From positions 1-60,910 of the forward strand of contig CALUNH010000014.1 in assembly GCA_944321965.1 (NCBI GenBank): a DNA stretch of 60,910 nt. Direction: 5' to 3'. The notes beneath the pieces are model-generated. The model searched no databases, had not been told where the DNA came from, and worked only from the letters and a program-made list of their open reading frames with translations. How positions within the stretch are numbered: position 1 is the first letter of the stretch; the number at the start of each line of letters is the position of its first letter. The translations under genes and the position numbers were made by a program. Of this stretch, positions 40,728-50,119 are shown piece after piece. The DNA comes from an uncultured Alistipes sp. GTDB lineage: Bacteria > Bacteroidota > Bacteroidia > Bacteroidales > Rikenellaceae.

Positions 40728-42059
40728 ATGAAAAACGTAAAAGTAGACATTTCGAAGGCGGGTGTGGAGATTACCGCCGAGATGGAGTCCAAGGCTCAGG
40801 CCGCCAATTCGCTGCTGCATTCGGGCAAGGGTGCGGGGAATGATTTTCTGGGATGGGTTCACCTTCCGTCGTCGATCTCCGATTCGGAGATTGCCGCGAT
40901 CAACGCTGCGGCGGCAAAGCTTCGTGCGAAGGCCGACGTGGTGATCTGCATCGGAATCGGGGGTTCGTACCTGGGCGCGAAAGCGGTTCTGGAGGCGATG
41001 AGCGACCCGTTCAAGCTGCTGCACAAGGAGCAGAAGAATCCGACGGTTCTCTTTGCCGGGCAGAACATTTCGGAGGACTATACGGCCGAACTGCTTGACG
41101 CGGTGAAGGAGCACTCGATTGCGGCGATCGTGATTTCGAAATCGGGCACGACGACCGAACCGGCCATCGCCTTCCGGCTGATCAAGGCGGAGATCGAGAA
41201 GCGCTACGGCAAGGCGGAGGCCGCCGAGCGGATCGTGGCCGTGACGGACAAGGCGCGCGGGGCGTTGAAGACGTTGGCGACGCAGGAGGGCTACCCGACG
41301 TTCGTGATTCCGGACGATGTGGGCGGACGCTATTCGGTGCTGACGCCGGTAGGTCTGCTGCCGCTGGCCGTGGCGGGCGTTGACATTGCCGCTCTGGTGC
41401 GCGGAGCACAGGAGATGGAGAAGGCGACGGCCGAGGGGGTACCCTTCGCCGAGAATCCGTCGGCAATCTACGCCACGGTGCGCAACGCACTCTACGCTTC
41501 GGGCAAGAAGATCGAGATCCTGGGCTCCTACGAACCGAAACTGCAGTATATCAACGAGTGGTGGAAGCAGCTCTACGGCGAGAGCGAAGGCAAGCAGGGC
41601 AAGGGCATCTTCCCGGCAAGCGTGACGCTGACGGCCGACCTGCACTCGATGGGGCAGTACATCCAGGAGGGTGAGCGGACGCTGTTCGAGACGATCATCT
41701 CGGTGGCCAAACCGGCCTCGAAGGTCGTTATCGAAGCAGATGCGGAAAACCTCGACGGCCTGAACTACCTGGCCGGGAAGCGGATTTCGGAGGTGAACCG
41801 CATGGCGGAACTGGGTGTACAGCTGGCCCATGTGGACGGCGGGGTCCCCAACCTGCGGGTGGAGATTCCGGAGATTTCGGAGGAGGTGATCGGTTCGCTG
41901 CTCTATTTCTTCGAGAAGGCTTGCGGAATCAGCGGCTATCTGCTGGGCGTGAATCCGTTTGACCAGCCGGGCGTGGAGGCCTACAAGAAGAACATGTTCG
42001 CGCTGCTGGAGAAGCCGGGTTACGAGGAGGCTGCCAAAGCGATCAAGGCGCGGCTGTAA
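40728..42059 (+). CDS. pgi: glucose-6-phosphate isomerase
   Basis: Interconverts glucose 6-phosphate and fructose 6-phosphate. At 443 residues it is the short bacterial form. The sugar-phosphate-binding motifs [16 protein letters not shown] and [15 protein letters not shown] are present, and the C-terminal [15 protein letters not shown] carries the conserved Lys. Co-transcribed with gpsA, so two glycolysis-linked enzymes share a transcript. Terminator at 42086-42122. Confidence 0.97.
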   Translation: MKNVKVDISKAGVEITAEMESKAQAANSLLHSGKGAGNDFLGWVHLPSSISDSEIAAINAAAAKLRAKADVVICIGIGGSYLGAKAVLEAMSDPFKLLHKEQKNPTVLFAGQNISEDYTAELLDAVKEHSIAAIVISKSGTTTEPAIAFRLIKAEIEKRYGKAEAAERIVAVTDKARGALKTLATQEGYPTFVIPDDVGGRYSVLTPVGLLPLAVAGVDIAALVRGAQEMEKATAEGVPFAENPSAIYATVRNALYASGKKIEILGSYEPKLQYINEWWKQLYGESEGKQGKGIFPASVTLTADLHSMGQYIQEGERTLFETIISVAKPASKVVIEADAENLDGLNYLAGKRISEVNRMAELGVQLAHVDGGVPNLRVEIPEISEEVIGSLLYFFEKACGISGYLLGVNPFDQPGVEAYKKNMFALLEKPGYEEAAKAIKARL

Positions 42060-42085
42060 GGTCGGGCATCGACATTCGATTAGAG

Positions 42086-42122
42086 AGCCGACATCCTTTT
42101 TATAGGGTGTCGGCTTTTTTTG
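42086..42122 (+). terminator. pgi terminator
   Basis: AGCCGACATCC / GGGTGTCGGCT stem with a T/A-rich loop, followed by T7. Confidence 0.85.
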
Positions 42123-42312
42123 TGGGCGACTGTGGGCGATTTCTGGGCTGACGGGGATGTCGGCCCCTTTTTGTGTGTGGCGATTCGTTTTGTTGCTTGC
42201 TGGGAGATGCGTACTCGCTGTGTTCGGAGCGGGTGATTTGATCCGGGTATCGGAAAAATTTTTGTCAATGGCACCCGATCCGGTTTTTGGGGGCATACTT
42301 CCCGCCAAATGG

Positions 42313-42351
42313 AGCAAAAAAACGGCTGTCCGAATTTCGGACAGCCGTTTT
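42313..42351 (-). terminator. terminator downstream of the minus-strand lipoprotein
   Basis: A nearly uninterrupted inverted repeat AAAACGGCTGTCCGAA / TTCGGACAGCCGTTTT (42319-42351), followed on the minus strand by a T7 run; about 90 bases after the lipoprotein stop. Confidence 0.85.
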
Positions 42352-42443
42352 CGCTTGCGGCCGACGGCCAGGCCTTTTCCTGTTGACCGATGATGCGTGG
42401 CCTGGCTTTGGCCCGGAGCGGGAAAGGCCCGCTCTGACGCGGA

Positions 42444-43061
42444 TTACTGCTTTTGGGCCGTGAATTCCAGTTCGTTGACCAGATCGAACGGCTCACCGGC
42501 CGATTCGCCCTCGCCCAACTGGCACTTCGTGGTCTTGATGGTGAACTGAACGCTTCCGTCACTGGCGTAGACCAGCTGCTCGGGGGCCTCGATCGTGATC
42601 AGCACGACCATCACCCCCTGCAGATCGATCCGCAGCTGCGGCGTCGTCAGCGGAGCCGAGAGCTTCGATGCGTCGGCCGTCGGGGTGCCGATCGTTACGT
42701 CGTAGGTGATCGTCCCCAGCATGGGAAGCAGCGCCGAGGCGTTCTCCTCGCCGAGCAGCGCCTTGACCAGCGTGGCGGCCGGGAACTCCGGGAAGTGGAT
42801 CGCCCCCTTGTCGGTCACCTCGAACGCGACGGCTACACCGGTCTGCGGCTGCGGATCGGGGTTCAGCGAACTGGGCGAAGCCGTGAAGTCGAACGTTCCC
42901 GTATAGCTGCCCGTCATCGAGGCGAGGGTCAGCGTCTGTTCCTGACCGCCGGTGGGGGTGGTTTGCTTGTCATCGTCCTTGCTGCAGGCCGTCGAAGCCA
43001 GCATCAGCAGGGCCACCGCTGCGGCAGCCACTCTGCTCGTGAAATTCTGCATGTGTACCAT
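42444..43061 (-). CDS. lipoprotein of unknown function
   Basis: About 205 residues with a lipoprotein signal (AAVALLMLASTACSKDDD, lipobox STAC) and a beta-rich mature part starting LASMTGSYTGTFDFT and ending FTIKTTKCQ ... LVNELEF. The pattern recalls calycin-like Bacteroidales lipoproteins, but I cannot name a family. Two Met codons (43061 and 43052) are possible starts; both lie after the promoter. Asp/Lys residues after the Cys (SKDDDK) fit surface export of Bacteroidota lipoproteins. Confidence 0.85.
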   Translation of the reverse strand: MVHMQNFTSRVAAAAVALLMLASTACSKDDDKQTTPTGGQEQTLTLASMTGSYTGTFDFTASPSSLNPDPQPQTGVAVAFEVTDKGAIHFPEFPAATLVKALLGEENASALLPMLGTITYDVTIGTPTADASKLSAPLTTPQLRIDLQGVMVVLITIEAPEQLVYASDGSVQFTIKTTKCQLGEGESAGEPFDLVNELEFTAQKQ

Positions 43062-43093
43062 AATTTCTTGCGTCGTTTGGTTTGACTTGCAGG

Positions 43094-43125
43094 CAAAGAT
43101 AGAGGGCCGCACCCTTTGCGGCAAA
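43094..43125 (-). promoter_or_regulatory. promoter of the lipoprotein gene
   Basis: TTTG (43122-43125) and TATCTTTG (43094-43101) on the minus strand, spacer 20 bases. It excludes the upstream part of the open frame to 43124. Confidence 0.7.
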
Positions 43126-43220
43126 TAAATTCAACCGATCCGGGGATTTTGATCATGAATCCCGGATTTTTCACCATGAATGTTTTCGCGATATCAGGTT
43201 GATTCTGAGTGATGTGTATG

Positions 43221-43250
43221 AAAAAGGCCGCCCGGTAGTCCGAACGGCCT
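43221..43250 (-). terminator. gdhA terminator
   Basis: AGGCCG / CGGCCT stem with inner CGG/CCG pairing, then T5 on the minus strand; 22 bases after the gdhA stop. Confidence 0.75.
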
Positions 43251-43271
43251 CCGATTTTTGCCGATCGGTCG

Positions 43272-44609
43272 TTACAGGATTCCCTGCTCGACCATCGACT
43301 TGGCAACCTTCATGAATCCGGCGATGTTGGCGCCCTTCATGTAGTTGATGTATCCGTCGGCCTCGGTGCCGTATTCCAGGCAGGCGTGGTGGATCGACGA
43401 CATGATCTGGTGCAGCTTGGCATCGACCTCTTCGGCCGTCCAGTTGAGTTTCTGGGCGTTCTGGGTCATTTCGAGTCCCGAGGTGGCCACGCCTCCGGCA
43501 TTCACGGCCTTGCCGGGTCCGTAGGGGATCTTGGCGGCGATGAAGGCGTCGATGGCCTCGGGGCGGCAGCCCATGTTCGAAACTTCGGCCACGATCTTCA
43601 CGCCGTTGGCCAGCAGCATCTTGGCATCCTCGCCGTCCAACTCGTTCTGCGTGGCGCACGGCATGGCGATGTCGACCTTGACCTCCCAGGGCTTGCGGCC
43701 GGGGAAGAACTTCGCGTTGGGGAACTTCTCGACGTAGGGTTCCACGACGTCGTTGTTCGAGGCGCGGAGTTCGAGCATGTAGGCGATCTTTTCGGCATTG
43801 AGGCCCTCTTCGTCATAGACGTACCCGTCGGGTCCGGAGATCGTGACGACCTTGGCTCCGAGCTCCGTGGCTTTGGTAGCGGCGCCCCAGGCGACGTTTC
43901 CGAACCCGGAGATGGCGATGGTCTGGCCCTTGATGTCCATGCCGACCTTTTCGAGCATCTGGCGCAGGAAGTAGACGGCGCCGAACCCGGTGGCCTCGGG
44001 GCGGATCAGCGAACCGCCGTAGGTCATGCCCTTTCCGGTCAGTACGCCGGTATTCTCCTGGGCGAGTTTGCGGTACATGCCGTAGAGGAATCCGATTTCG
44101 CGGCCTCCGACGCCGATATCACCGGCCGGGACGTCGGTTTCGGGCCCGATGTGCCGCCAGAGTTCGGTCATGAAGGCCTGGCAGAAGCGCATGACTTCGC
44201 GGTCGGACTTGCCTTTGGGGTTGAAGTCCGAGCCGCCCTTGGCGCCGCCCATGGGGAGCGTGGTGAGGGCGTTCTTGAAGATCTGCTCGAAGCCGAGGAA
44301 CTTGAGGATCGAGAGGTTTACGGAGGGGTGGAAACGCAGACCGCCCTTGTAGGGGCCGATGGCGTTGTTGAACTGGACACGGTAGCCGATGTTGGTCTGT
44401 ACTTCGCCCTTGTCGTCTACCCATACGACTTTGAACGTAAAGATGCGGTCGGGTTCGACGATCCGTTCCGCGATACGGTTAGCCTCGAATTCGGGGTGCT
44501 GGTTGTAGGCGTCTTCGACGGTCATCAGCACTTCGCGCACGGCCTGGAGGTATTCGCTTTCACCGGGGTGTTTGCGTTCGAGGTCGGTCATGATTTTGTT
44601 AACGTTCAT
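43272..44609 (-). CDS. gdhA: glutamate dehydrogenase
   Basis: Interconverts 2-oxoglutarate plus ammonia and glutamate. 445 residues of the hexameric class: the substrate-binding and catalytic Lys region LPMGGAKGGSDFNPKGKSDRE, the catalytic Asp region ETDVPAGDIGVGGREIG, and a Rossmann domain with ISGFGNVAWGAATKA. Coenzyme preference is not certain from sequence. It has its own promoter and terminator, and is the gene downstream of the receiver/PEP-synthase-like protein. Confidence 0.97.
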   Translation of the reverse strand: MNVNKIMTDLERKHPGESEYLQAVREVLMTVEDAYNQHPEFEANRIAERIVEPDRIFTFKVVWVDDKGEVQTNIGYRVQFNNAIGPYKGGLRFHPSVNLSILKFLGFEQIFKNALTTLPMGGAKGGSDFNPKGKSDREVMRFCQAFMTELWRHIGPETDVPAGDIGVGGREIGFLYGMYRKLAQENTGVLTGKGMTYGGSLIRPEATGFGAVYFLRQMLEKVGMDIKGQTIAISGFGNVAWGAATKATELGAKVVTISGPDGYVYDEEGLNAEKIAYMLELRASNNDVVEPYVEKFPNAKFFPGRKPWEVKVDIAMPCATQNELDGEDAKMLLANGVKIVAEVSNMGCRPEAIDAFIAAKIPYGPGKAVNAGGVATSGLEMTQNAQKLNWTAEEVDAKLHQIMSSIHHACLEYGTEADGYINYMKGANIAGFMKVAKSMVEQGIL

Positions 44610-44645
44610 AGCACAGAAGTTTTTAGGTTTGGCGTTCTTTTGTTA

Positions 44646-44653
44646 CAAATATA
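44646..44653 (-). promoter_or_regulatory. gdhA -7 box (TATATTTG)
   Basis: An exact TAnnTTTG on the minus strand, 37 bases before the gdhA start, in AT-rich DNA; the -33 region is only partly matching. Confidence 0.55.
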
Positions 44654-44705
44654 ACAATATTTATTATGGATTGTAACTTTTTTCGGGGAATTTTCGGGAA
44701 TTTTT

Positions 44706-47687
44706 TCATTCTTCGGCATTTTCCCGAATCATTCCCTTGTTCGAACGCCCGTCGACGCAGACCCAGAGTGGCCGCTCGAAGCGCACCTGCCGCAAATAGG
44801 TTCCGTCGTAATGGGCGGGCATGGCGTTGAGGCGCTCTTCGCGGAAGATTCCGTCGCCGCGGAAGGGGCTGATGGTCAGATACCCGACTCCGAGCGAGGT
44901 GACGTTCTGGAAGAAGTGGGTTCCCTGGGAGGGTTCGACCTCGAACTTTTCGATTCCGCACTCGACGATGACCTTCGCCTCGGAGATGTGGTTCCACTTG
45001 ACGGGCACGCCGAGGAAGGGATCGGAGGATCCCCAGCGTCCGGGTCCGACGAGGATGTACGAACGCCCCTCGTCGCGCATCCGGTTGTTGAGCGTGAGGA
45101 GTTCCGTGGCGATCTTCTCGGTGGAGAGCGAGTCGAAGGTGTCGTTCTTGACATAGATGATGTCCGCGAGGTCGGCCATCATGCCGATTCCGAGGGCCTG
45201 TTCGCCGTAGATCAGGGCCTGTCCGGGGTCTTCGACGGACCAGTCGATGGCGCGGTTGTCCTGGTTGTCGATGATGGGTCGGATCTGGAGGAGGTTGAAG
45301 ATCTGCTTGCGTCCGGGTGCGACGTCCATGTTGACGGCGAACTCCACCTCGACGGGGCAACGCATCTCCTCGGCGCCCATGCGGAGGATGTCCGAAATGA
45401 TTTCGGCGAGGGGGAAGGTGTTGTACTTGAGGATGTTGTTGAACGTGATGACTTTCCGGCCACGGTCGAAGGGGCTGTCGGAGATCCGTTCGTTTTCGCG
45501 GTCCCAGACCGAGCAGACGAACTTCGAGTTTCGGAAATCGGCGATTTCGCGCAGGCTCAGGTGGCGGAGGTTCACGGCGTCGTCGATCGAGGTCCGGAAC
45601 TCCTCGGGGCGGAGGCTCAGGGCGAGGACTTCGGTCTGGGTGTCGCTCAGGGCCAGCTCGGGGGTTGAGGTCTGGAGCACCTTCTGCGGGTATCGGGGCG
45701 AGAAGCGGAGGGTGCGTCCTCCGTCGACGACGAGTTTTCCGAGCCCCATGGCGACGTTGCAGACGCCGTCGGCGGCCTGTTCGTCGCCGATGGGGTAGTA
45801 GTTGATCGAGCGGGCGACACCGGAGCAGGTGGGGAACCAGAGACCGTTCTGCTCCGTACCGCAGACCTCCTGGATGATGACGGCCATCTTCTCTTCGGAG
45901 ATGAGGTTCTGCGAGGTGGTGATGTAGGCCCTCGACGCGGCGAAGTAGACCGAGGCGTAGACGCTCTTGACGGCGCGCAGCAAAAGACGCAGCATCTGGT
46001 CCTCGTTGTCGGTGTAGGGGATCATGTAGGTGGAGTAAATCCCGGCAAATGGCTGGTAATGTGAGTCTTCGAGTTTCGAGGAGGACCGCACGGCGAGCGG
46101 GGTCCGGACGGTCCGGATGTATGCCTTGAGCTCCTCCTGGAGGCGTTGCGGCATGGTCGAGGTGACGAATTCCGAGAGGATCTCCTCGTCGGAAAACTCC
46201 TGGGAGATGATGTACTGGAGTCCGTTGCGGCGTATGAACTCGTCGAAGTACTCCGTAGCGATGACCACCGAGCGGGGGATCATGATGCGGACGTTGTCGT
46301 GTTTGTCGTACTGGCGGTGCTTCATGAGCATGGAGTTCATGAAGGCCAGTCCGCGGGCCTTTCCGCCGAGCGAGCCCTCGCCGATGCGGGCGAACGCCAC
46401 GGCATCGGAGTAGGTTTCGGGGTCGAAACGCGCGACGACGCCCTGGCCGAGCAGGGTTCGGTAGTCGCGGATGAGGTTTACGAGGACGCGGCGGTGCTCC
46501 TCGACCGTGGAGAAGTGGCTTTTGTTGTACTGGCGGATGGAGGCGGCCAGGGGAAAGAGTCCGCGCGAATAGAGCCACTTGGAGAGGTGGTTCTGCGAGG
46601 TATGGTACTCGAAGGCCTCGTCGGGGATCGTGGCGATCATCTGCTGCATCTGGGTGAGGTCCTTGGCGCGTCCGATTTCGGCCCCGGTTTCGGGGTCTTC
46701 GAAGACGAAGTCGCCGAATGCGAACTCCTTGGCGATGTATTCGCTCAGTTGGGAGAGGAGCGTCTTGGAGTTTTTGGCGATGAATCCGGCTCCGAGTTCG
46801 CGGGCCTGCTCCTCGAAGGAGGTCTGCGAGGACTGCAGCAGGACGGGCATCAGGGGGTTGTCCTGCTTGATGCGTCGGCAGAGGTCGATCCCGGCGTCGA
46901 GTTTTTCGGTATCGGAGGGGTCGTTGCGGTGGAGGACGAACCCCACGTCGGAGATCACGCCGAGGAGGTTTTTGCTGTAACGGTCGTAGAGCTCCGTCGC
47001 CTCGTCGTAGCTGCGTGCCAGGAGGATTTTGGGCCGGGCGCGTTTGCGGAGGACCTGCTGCTGTTCGTTGAAGGCGTCCTTGAGGAACTCGGTGTTCTGG
47101 AGGAGGATCAGCTTGTAGAGCTCGGGCAGGTAGGTGGAGTAGAAGCGGATGGAGTCCTCGACCAGGAGGATGGCCTGCACGCCCCCTTCGAGAATATCCT
47201 CGTCGGCGTTCATCTTGTCCTCGATGAGCTTGATGATACCGATGATCAGGTCGGTGTTCCCGTGCCAGGAGAAGATGTAGTCGAGCCCCGAATGGTCCTG
47301 CTCCTCGATGCGGCGGTAGATGTCCTTGGAGAAGGAGGTGAGCAGCGCGACGGGGATGTTGGGATGGCGCTCCTTGACGATGCGGGCGAAAGCGAAGACG
47401 TCGGGCTCCCCGACGTTGTACATCGTGAGGATGAAGTCGTAGGAGTCGTCCTCGCGCAGGGCTTCGAGGGCCTCGGCCGTGGAGCTCACGCGGGTGAGCG
47501 ACGGGGGGTTCGACATGTTGAGGTCGATATACTCCTGGTTGATCTGGGATTCGATGTGTCCGTCCTCTTCGAGGATGTATCCGTCGTAGCTGCAGCAGAC
47601 GAGGAGGATCTTGTGGATCCGGTATTTCATGAAGCGGTACGGGAGTTTGCTCCCGTCGGGCATGTACTGTTCGAGGCTTTTGTTCAT
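44706..47687 (-). CDS. two-receiver / PEP-synthase-like ATP-grasp fusion protein
   Basis: 993 residues, cytoplasmic. Residues about 26-158 resemble a receiver domain but lack the phospho-acceptor Asp (DFILTMYN) and the Lys. Residues about 171-320 form a second receiver with ED at 176-177, Asp 247 (ISDV), Ser 286-287 and Lys 305. Residues about 437-806 are a PEP/pyruvate-binding ATP-grasp domain: GSLGGKARGL, VRSSSKLED, FAGIYSTY, VEFAVNMD and LLQIRPI. The last 190 residues (GPGRWGSSDP, SQGTHFFQN) are unfamiliar. The phospho-His swivel and PEP TIM-barrel of true PEP synthase are absent. Annotations as PEP synthase would be misleading. Confidence 0.9.
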   Translation of the reverse strand: MNKSLEQYMPDGSKLPYRFMKYRIHKILLVCCSYDGYILEEDGHIESQINQEYIDLNMSNPPSLTRVSSTAEALEALREDDSYDFILTMYNVGEPDVFAFARIVKERHPNIPVALLTSFSKDIYRRIEEQDHSGLDYIFSWHGNTDLIIGIIKLIEDKMNADEDILEGGVQAILLVEDSIRFYSTYLPELYKLILLQNTEFLKDAFNEQQQVLRKRARPKILLARSYDEATELYDRYSKNLLGVISDVGFVLHRNDPSDTEKLDAGIDLCRRIKQDNPLMPVLLQSSQTSFEEQARELGAGFIAKNSKTLLSQLSEYIAKEFAFGDFVFEDPETGAEIGRAKDLTQMQQMIATIPDEAFEYHTSQNHLSKWLYSRGLFPLAASIRQYNKSHFSTVEEHRRVLVNLIRDYRTLLGQGVVARFDPETYSDAVAFARIGEGSLGGKARGLAFMNSMLMKHRQYDKHDNVRIMIPRSVVIATEYFDEFIRRNGLQYIISQEFSDEEILSEFVTSTMPQRLQEELKAYIRTVRTPLAVRSSSKLEDSHYQPFAGIYSTYMIPYTDNEDQMLRLLLRAVKSVYASVYFAASRAYITTSQNLISEEKMAVIIQEVCGTEQNGLWFPTCSGVARSINYYPIGDEQAADGVCNVAMGLGKLVVDGGRTLRFSPRYPQKVLQTSTPELALSDTQTEVLALSLRPEEFRTSIDDAVNLRHLSLREIADFRNSKFVCSVWDRENERISDSPFDRGRKVITFNNILKYNTFPLAEIISDILRMGAEEMRCPVEVEFAVNMDVAPGRKQIFNLLQIRPIIDNQDNRAIDWSVEDPGQALIYGEQALGIGMMADLADIIYVKNDTFDSLSTEKIATELLTLNNRMRDEGRSYILVGPGRWGSSDPFLGVPVKWNHISEAKVIVECGIEKFEVEPSQGTHFFQNVTSLGVGYLTISPFRGDGIFREERLNAMPAHYDGTYLRQVRFERPLWVCVDGRSNKGMIRENAEE

Positions 47688-47712
47688 TCGGATTCGAAAT
47701 TTGATAGATGAA

Positions 47713-47741
47713 CAAAAATAAGGAAAAAATTGTTACCTTTG
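47713..47741. promoter_or_regulatory. back-to-back promoters of the fusion-protein and GNAT genes
   Basis: TATTTTTG on the minus strand (47713-47720) and TACCTTTG on the plus strand (47734-47741). The boxes start 21 bases apart, facing away. Predicted leaders are about 20 and 27 bases. Each -33 region would overlap the opposite -7 box. Confidence 0.65.
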
Positions 47742-47774
47742 GATGTTGGAAACGTTGAAAATAACCGTAGAATC

Positions 47775-48980
47775 ATGAATCAGGGAAAATATACGTTGCA
47801 GGAGGTGACGACGCCGGCCGTGGAGCGGGAGTGGCTGAACCTTCCGAAACGGATCTACAAGGGCAACCGGAACTGGGTCTGCCCGCTGGACCAGGATGTG
47901 CTGGAGGTCTTCGACCCGGCGCGGAACGAGCTTTTCGCCGACGGCGAAGCGATCCGCTGGGTGGTCCGGAATGCTTCGGGCGAGGTCGTGGGGCGCATTG
48001 CCGCGTTCTACAACCGTGAGAAGGCGGCCATCGAGGAGCAGCCGACGGGCGGCTGCGGCTTTTTCGAGTCGATCGAGGATCAGGCGGTGGCCGACATGCT
48101 GTTCGACGCCGCGCGGATGTGGCTGGCGAGCCGGGGCATGGAGGCGATGGACGGTCCGGTCAACTTCGGGCAGCGGCGCGACTGGTGGGGGCTTCTGGTC
48201 GAGGGCTACGAGTTCCAGCCGCTCTACAAAAACCCCTACAACCTGCCCTACTACAAGGATCTGTTCGAAAACTACGGCTTTCAGAACTACTTCAACCAGC
48301 ACAGCTTCATCTGGCGGGTGAACAATTCGGAGGCCAACAAGCAGATCTTCGCACGGGCCGAACGGCTCTATACGGTTCCGGGCTATCGCGTCGAGACGAT
48401 CGACATGAAGAATCTGGAGGAGGCTGCCGAGAACTTCCGGGTGATCTACAACAAGGCGTGGGCGCTCTTCTCGGGCGTAAGGCCGATGACGCAGGAGGAG
48501 GCTCTGATGATGGTCCGCGAGATGAAGCCGATCATCGATCCGCATATTATCTTCTTCGCCTACTTCAACGACGAGCCGATCGGCTTCTTCATCACGGTTC
48601 CGGACCTGAACCGCCTGATCGGGAAGTTCAACGGCAAGTTCGGGCTGTGGCAGAAGCTGCGGCTGATGTGGGACCTGAAGGTGCGGAAGTCGTGCGACCG
48701 GATCTTCGGGATCATCTTCGGGATCACGCCTGAGTTCCACGGCAAGGGCGTGGAGTCGGCGATCATGGTGAAGTACTACGAGTTCCTGGAGCTGACGAAG
48801 AACCCCTACAAGACGATGGAACTGGCGTGGATCGGCGACTTCAACCCGGTGATGAACCGGATGATCGAGACCTACGTGTGCGCCACGCGGCACAAGATCC
48901 ACACGACGTACCGCTACCTGTTCGACCGCACGAAGGAGTTCCACCGCTGCCCGCGCCTGGGCGTGAAACGCCGCGAGTAA
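47775..48980 (+). CDS. GNAT-like acyltransferase family protein, unknown substrate
   Basis: 401 residues without signal or membrane helices. The C-terminal half resembles a GNAT domain: IIFFAYFNDEPIGFFITVPD followed by GITPEFHGKGVESAIMVKYYEF, which holds a variant of the acetyl-CoA loop, and an Asn-rich MELAWIGDFNPVMNRM. The N-terminal half (PKRIYKGNRNWVCPLDQDVLEVFDP ... DGPVNFGQRRDWWG) looks like a second, decayed GNAT fold. The ATG at 47775 follows the promoter. gcvT starts 15 bases after the stop. Confidence 0.85.
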   Translation: MNQGKYTLQEVTTPAVEREWLNLPKRIYKGNRNWVCPLDQDVLEVFDPARNELFADGEAIRWVVRNASGEVVGRIAAFYNREKAAIEEQPTGGCGFFESIEDQAVADMLFDAARMWLASRGMEAMDGPVNFGQRRDWWGLLVEGYEFQPLYKNPYNLPYYKDLFENYGFQNYFNQHSFIWRVNNSEANKQIFARAERLYTVPGYRVETIDMKNLEEAAENFRVIYNKAWALFSGVRPMTQEEALMMVREMKPIIDPHIIFFAYFNDEPIGFFITVPDLNRLIGKFNGKFGLWQKLRLMWDLKVRKSCDRIFGIIFGITPEFHGKGVESAIMVKYYEFLELTKNPYKTMELAWIGDFNPVMNRMIETYVCATRHKIHTTYRYLFDRTKEFHRCPRLGVKRRE

Positions 48981-48995
48981 CACCAAACCACCTAT

Positions 48996-50099
48996 ATGAA
49001 AACCACCGTATTTACCGATTATCACATTGCCGCGGGGGCCAGGATGGCCGAATTCGCGGGTTACAACATGCCCATCGAGTTCACGGGCATCACCGACGAA
49101 CACCTGACCGTGCGCCAGGGCGCCGGGGTCTTCGACGTGAGCCACATGGGCGAGATCTGGGTCAAGGGCCCGCAGGCCGAGGCGCTACTGCAGCGCATCA
49201 CGACGAACGACGTGGCGAAACTCTACGACGGGAAGGTGCAGTATTCGTGTATGCCGAACGGCCGCGGGGGGATCGTGGACGACATCCTGGTCTACCGGAT
49301 CGACGCCGAGACCTACATGCTGTGCGTCAACGCCGCGAACATCGACAAGGACTGGGCGCATATCTGCGCCGTGGGGCGCGCGGAGTTCGGCATGGAGGCG
49401 GGTCCGGGCAAGGAGCTCTACAACGCTTCGGACGAGATCTGCCAGCTGGCCGTGCAGGGGCCGCTGGCGATGAAGGTCGTGCAGAAGATGTGTGCGGAGC
49501 CGGTCGAGGAGATGGAGTATTATACCTTCCGGAAGATGGAGGTGGCCGGGTGCCGGGCGATCCTCTCGATCACGGGCTATACGGGTGCCGGGGGCTGCGA
49601 GATCTACGTGGCCAACGAGGACGGTGCGAAACTCTGGAAGGCGCTCTGGGAGGCCGGGGCCGAATACGGGCTGAAGAATATCGGCCTGGGGGCTCGTGAC
49701 ACGCTGCGCCTGGAGAAGGGCTTCTGCCTCTACGGCAACGACATCGACGACGGGACCTCGCCGCTGGAGGCGGGCCTGGGGTGGATCACGAAGTTCGCCG
49801 AAGGGAAGAATTTCATCGACCGGGAGCTGCTGGAGCGTCAGAAGGCCGAAGGCGTGACGCGCAAGCTCGTCGGGCTGAAGATGGTCGAGCGGGGCATTCC
49901 GCGCCACGGCTACCGGCTGGCGGCTGCGGACGGCCGGGAGATCGGCCACGTGACGTCGGGCACGATGTCGCCGTGTCTGAAGGTGGGTGTGGCGCTGGGC
50001 TACGTCGAGACGGCTTATGCCAAACCCGGTACGGAGGTTGCGGTCATCATCCGCGAGAAGCCCGTGAAGGCCGAAGTGGTCAAGATACCTTTTATTTAA
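48996..50099 (+). CDS. gcvT: aminomethyltransferase, glycine cleavage system T protein
   Basis: Transfers the methylene of aminomethyl-lipoyl H protein to tetrahydrofolate. 367 residues: [32 protein letters not shown], the catalytic-Asp loop around [27 protein letters not shown] and [19 protein letters not shown]. Other glycine-cleavage genes are not in this window. It lies between the GNAT-like gene and a DHOD-like gene on one strand. Confidence 0.96.
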   Translation: MKTTVFTDYHIAAGARMAEFAGYNMPIEFTGITDEHLTVRQGAGVFDVSHMGEIWVKGPQAEALLQRITTNDVAKLYDGKVQYSCMPNGRGGIVDDILVYRIDAETYMLCVNAANIDKDWAHICAVGRAEFGMEAGPGKELYNASDEICQLAVQGPLAMKVVQKMCAEPVEEMEYYTFRKMEVAGCRAILSITGYTGAGGCEIYVANEDGAKLWKALWEAGAEYGLKNIGLGARDTLRLEKGFCLYGNDIDDGTSPLEAGLGWITKFAEGKNFIDRELLERQKAEGVTRKLVGLKMVERGIPRHGYRLAAADGREIGHVTSGTMSPCLKVGVALGYVETAYAKPGTEVAVIIREKPVKAEVVKIPFI

Positions 50100-50119
50100 C
50101 GAACAAATAGCGCAAAAAC

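Larger units (their letters stand above)
42060..42443. other. intergenic region with two terminators (384 bases)
   Basis: Between convergent pgi and the lipoprotein gene. It contains the two hairpins listed separately; the DNA between (42125-42310) shows no credible ORF, promoter or repeat. Confidence 0.6.

Noticed and set aside
44706-47687. Annotation as phosphoenolpyruvate synthase
   Set aside because: Only the N-terminal ATP-grasp part of that enzyme is present; the phospho-His and PEP-binding domains needed for the reaction are not.
44623-47715. 1030-codon minus-strand ORF overlapping the fusion protein in another frame
   Set aside because: Arg/Pro-rich shadow; the 993-residue frame has clear domain motifs and a matching promoter.
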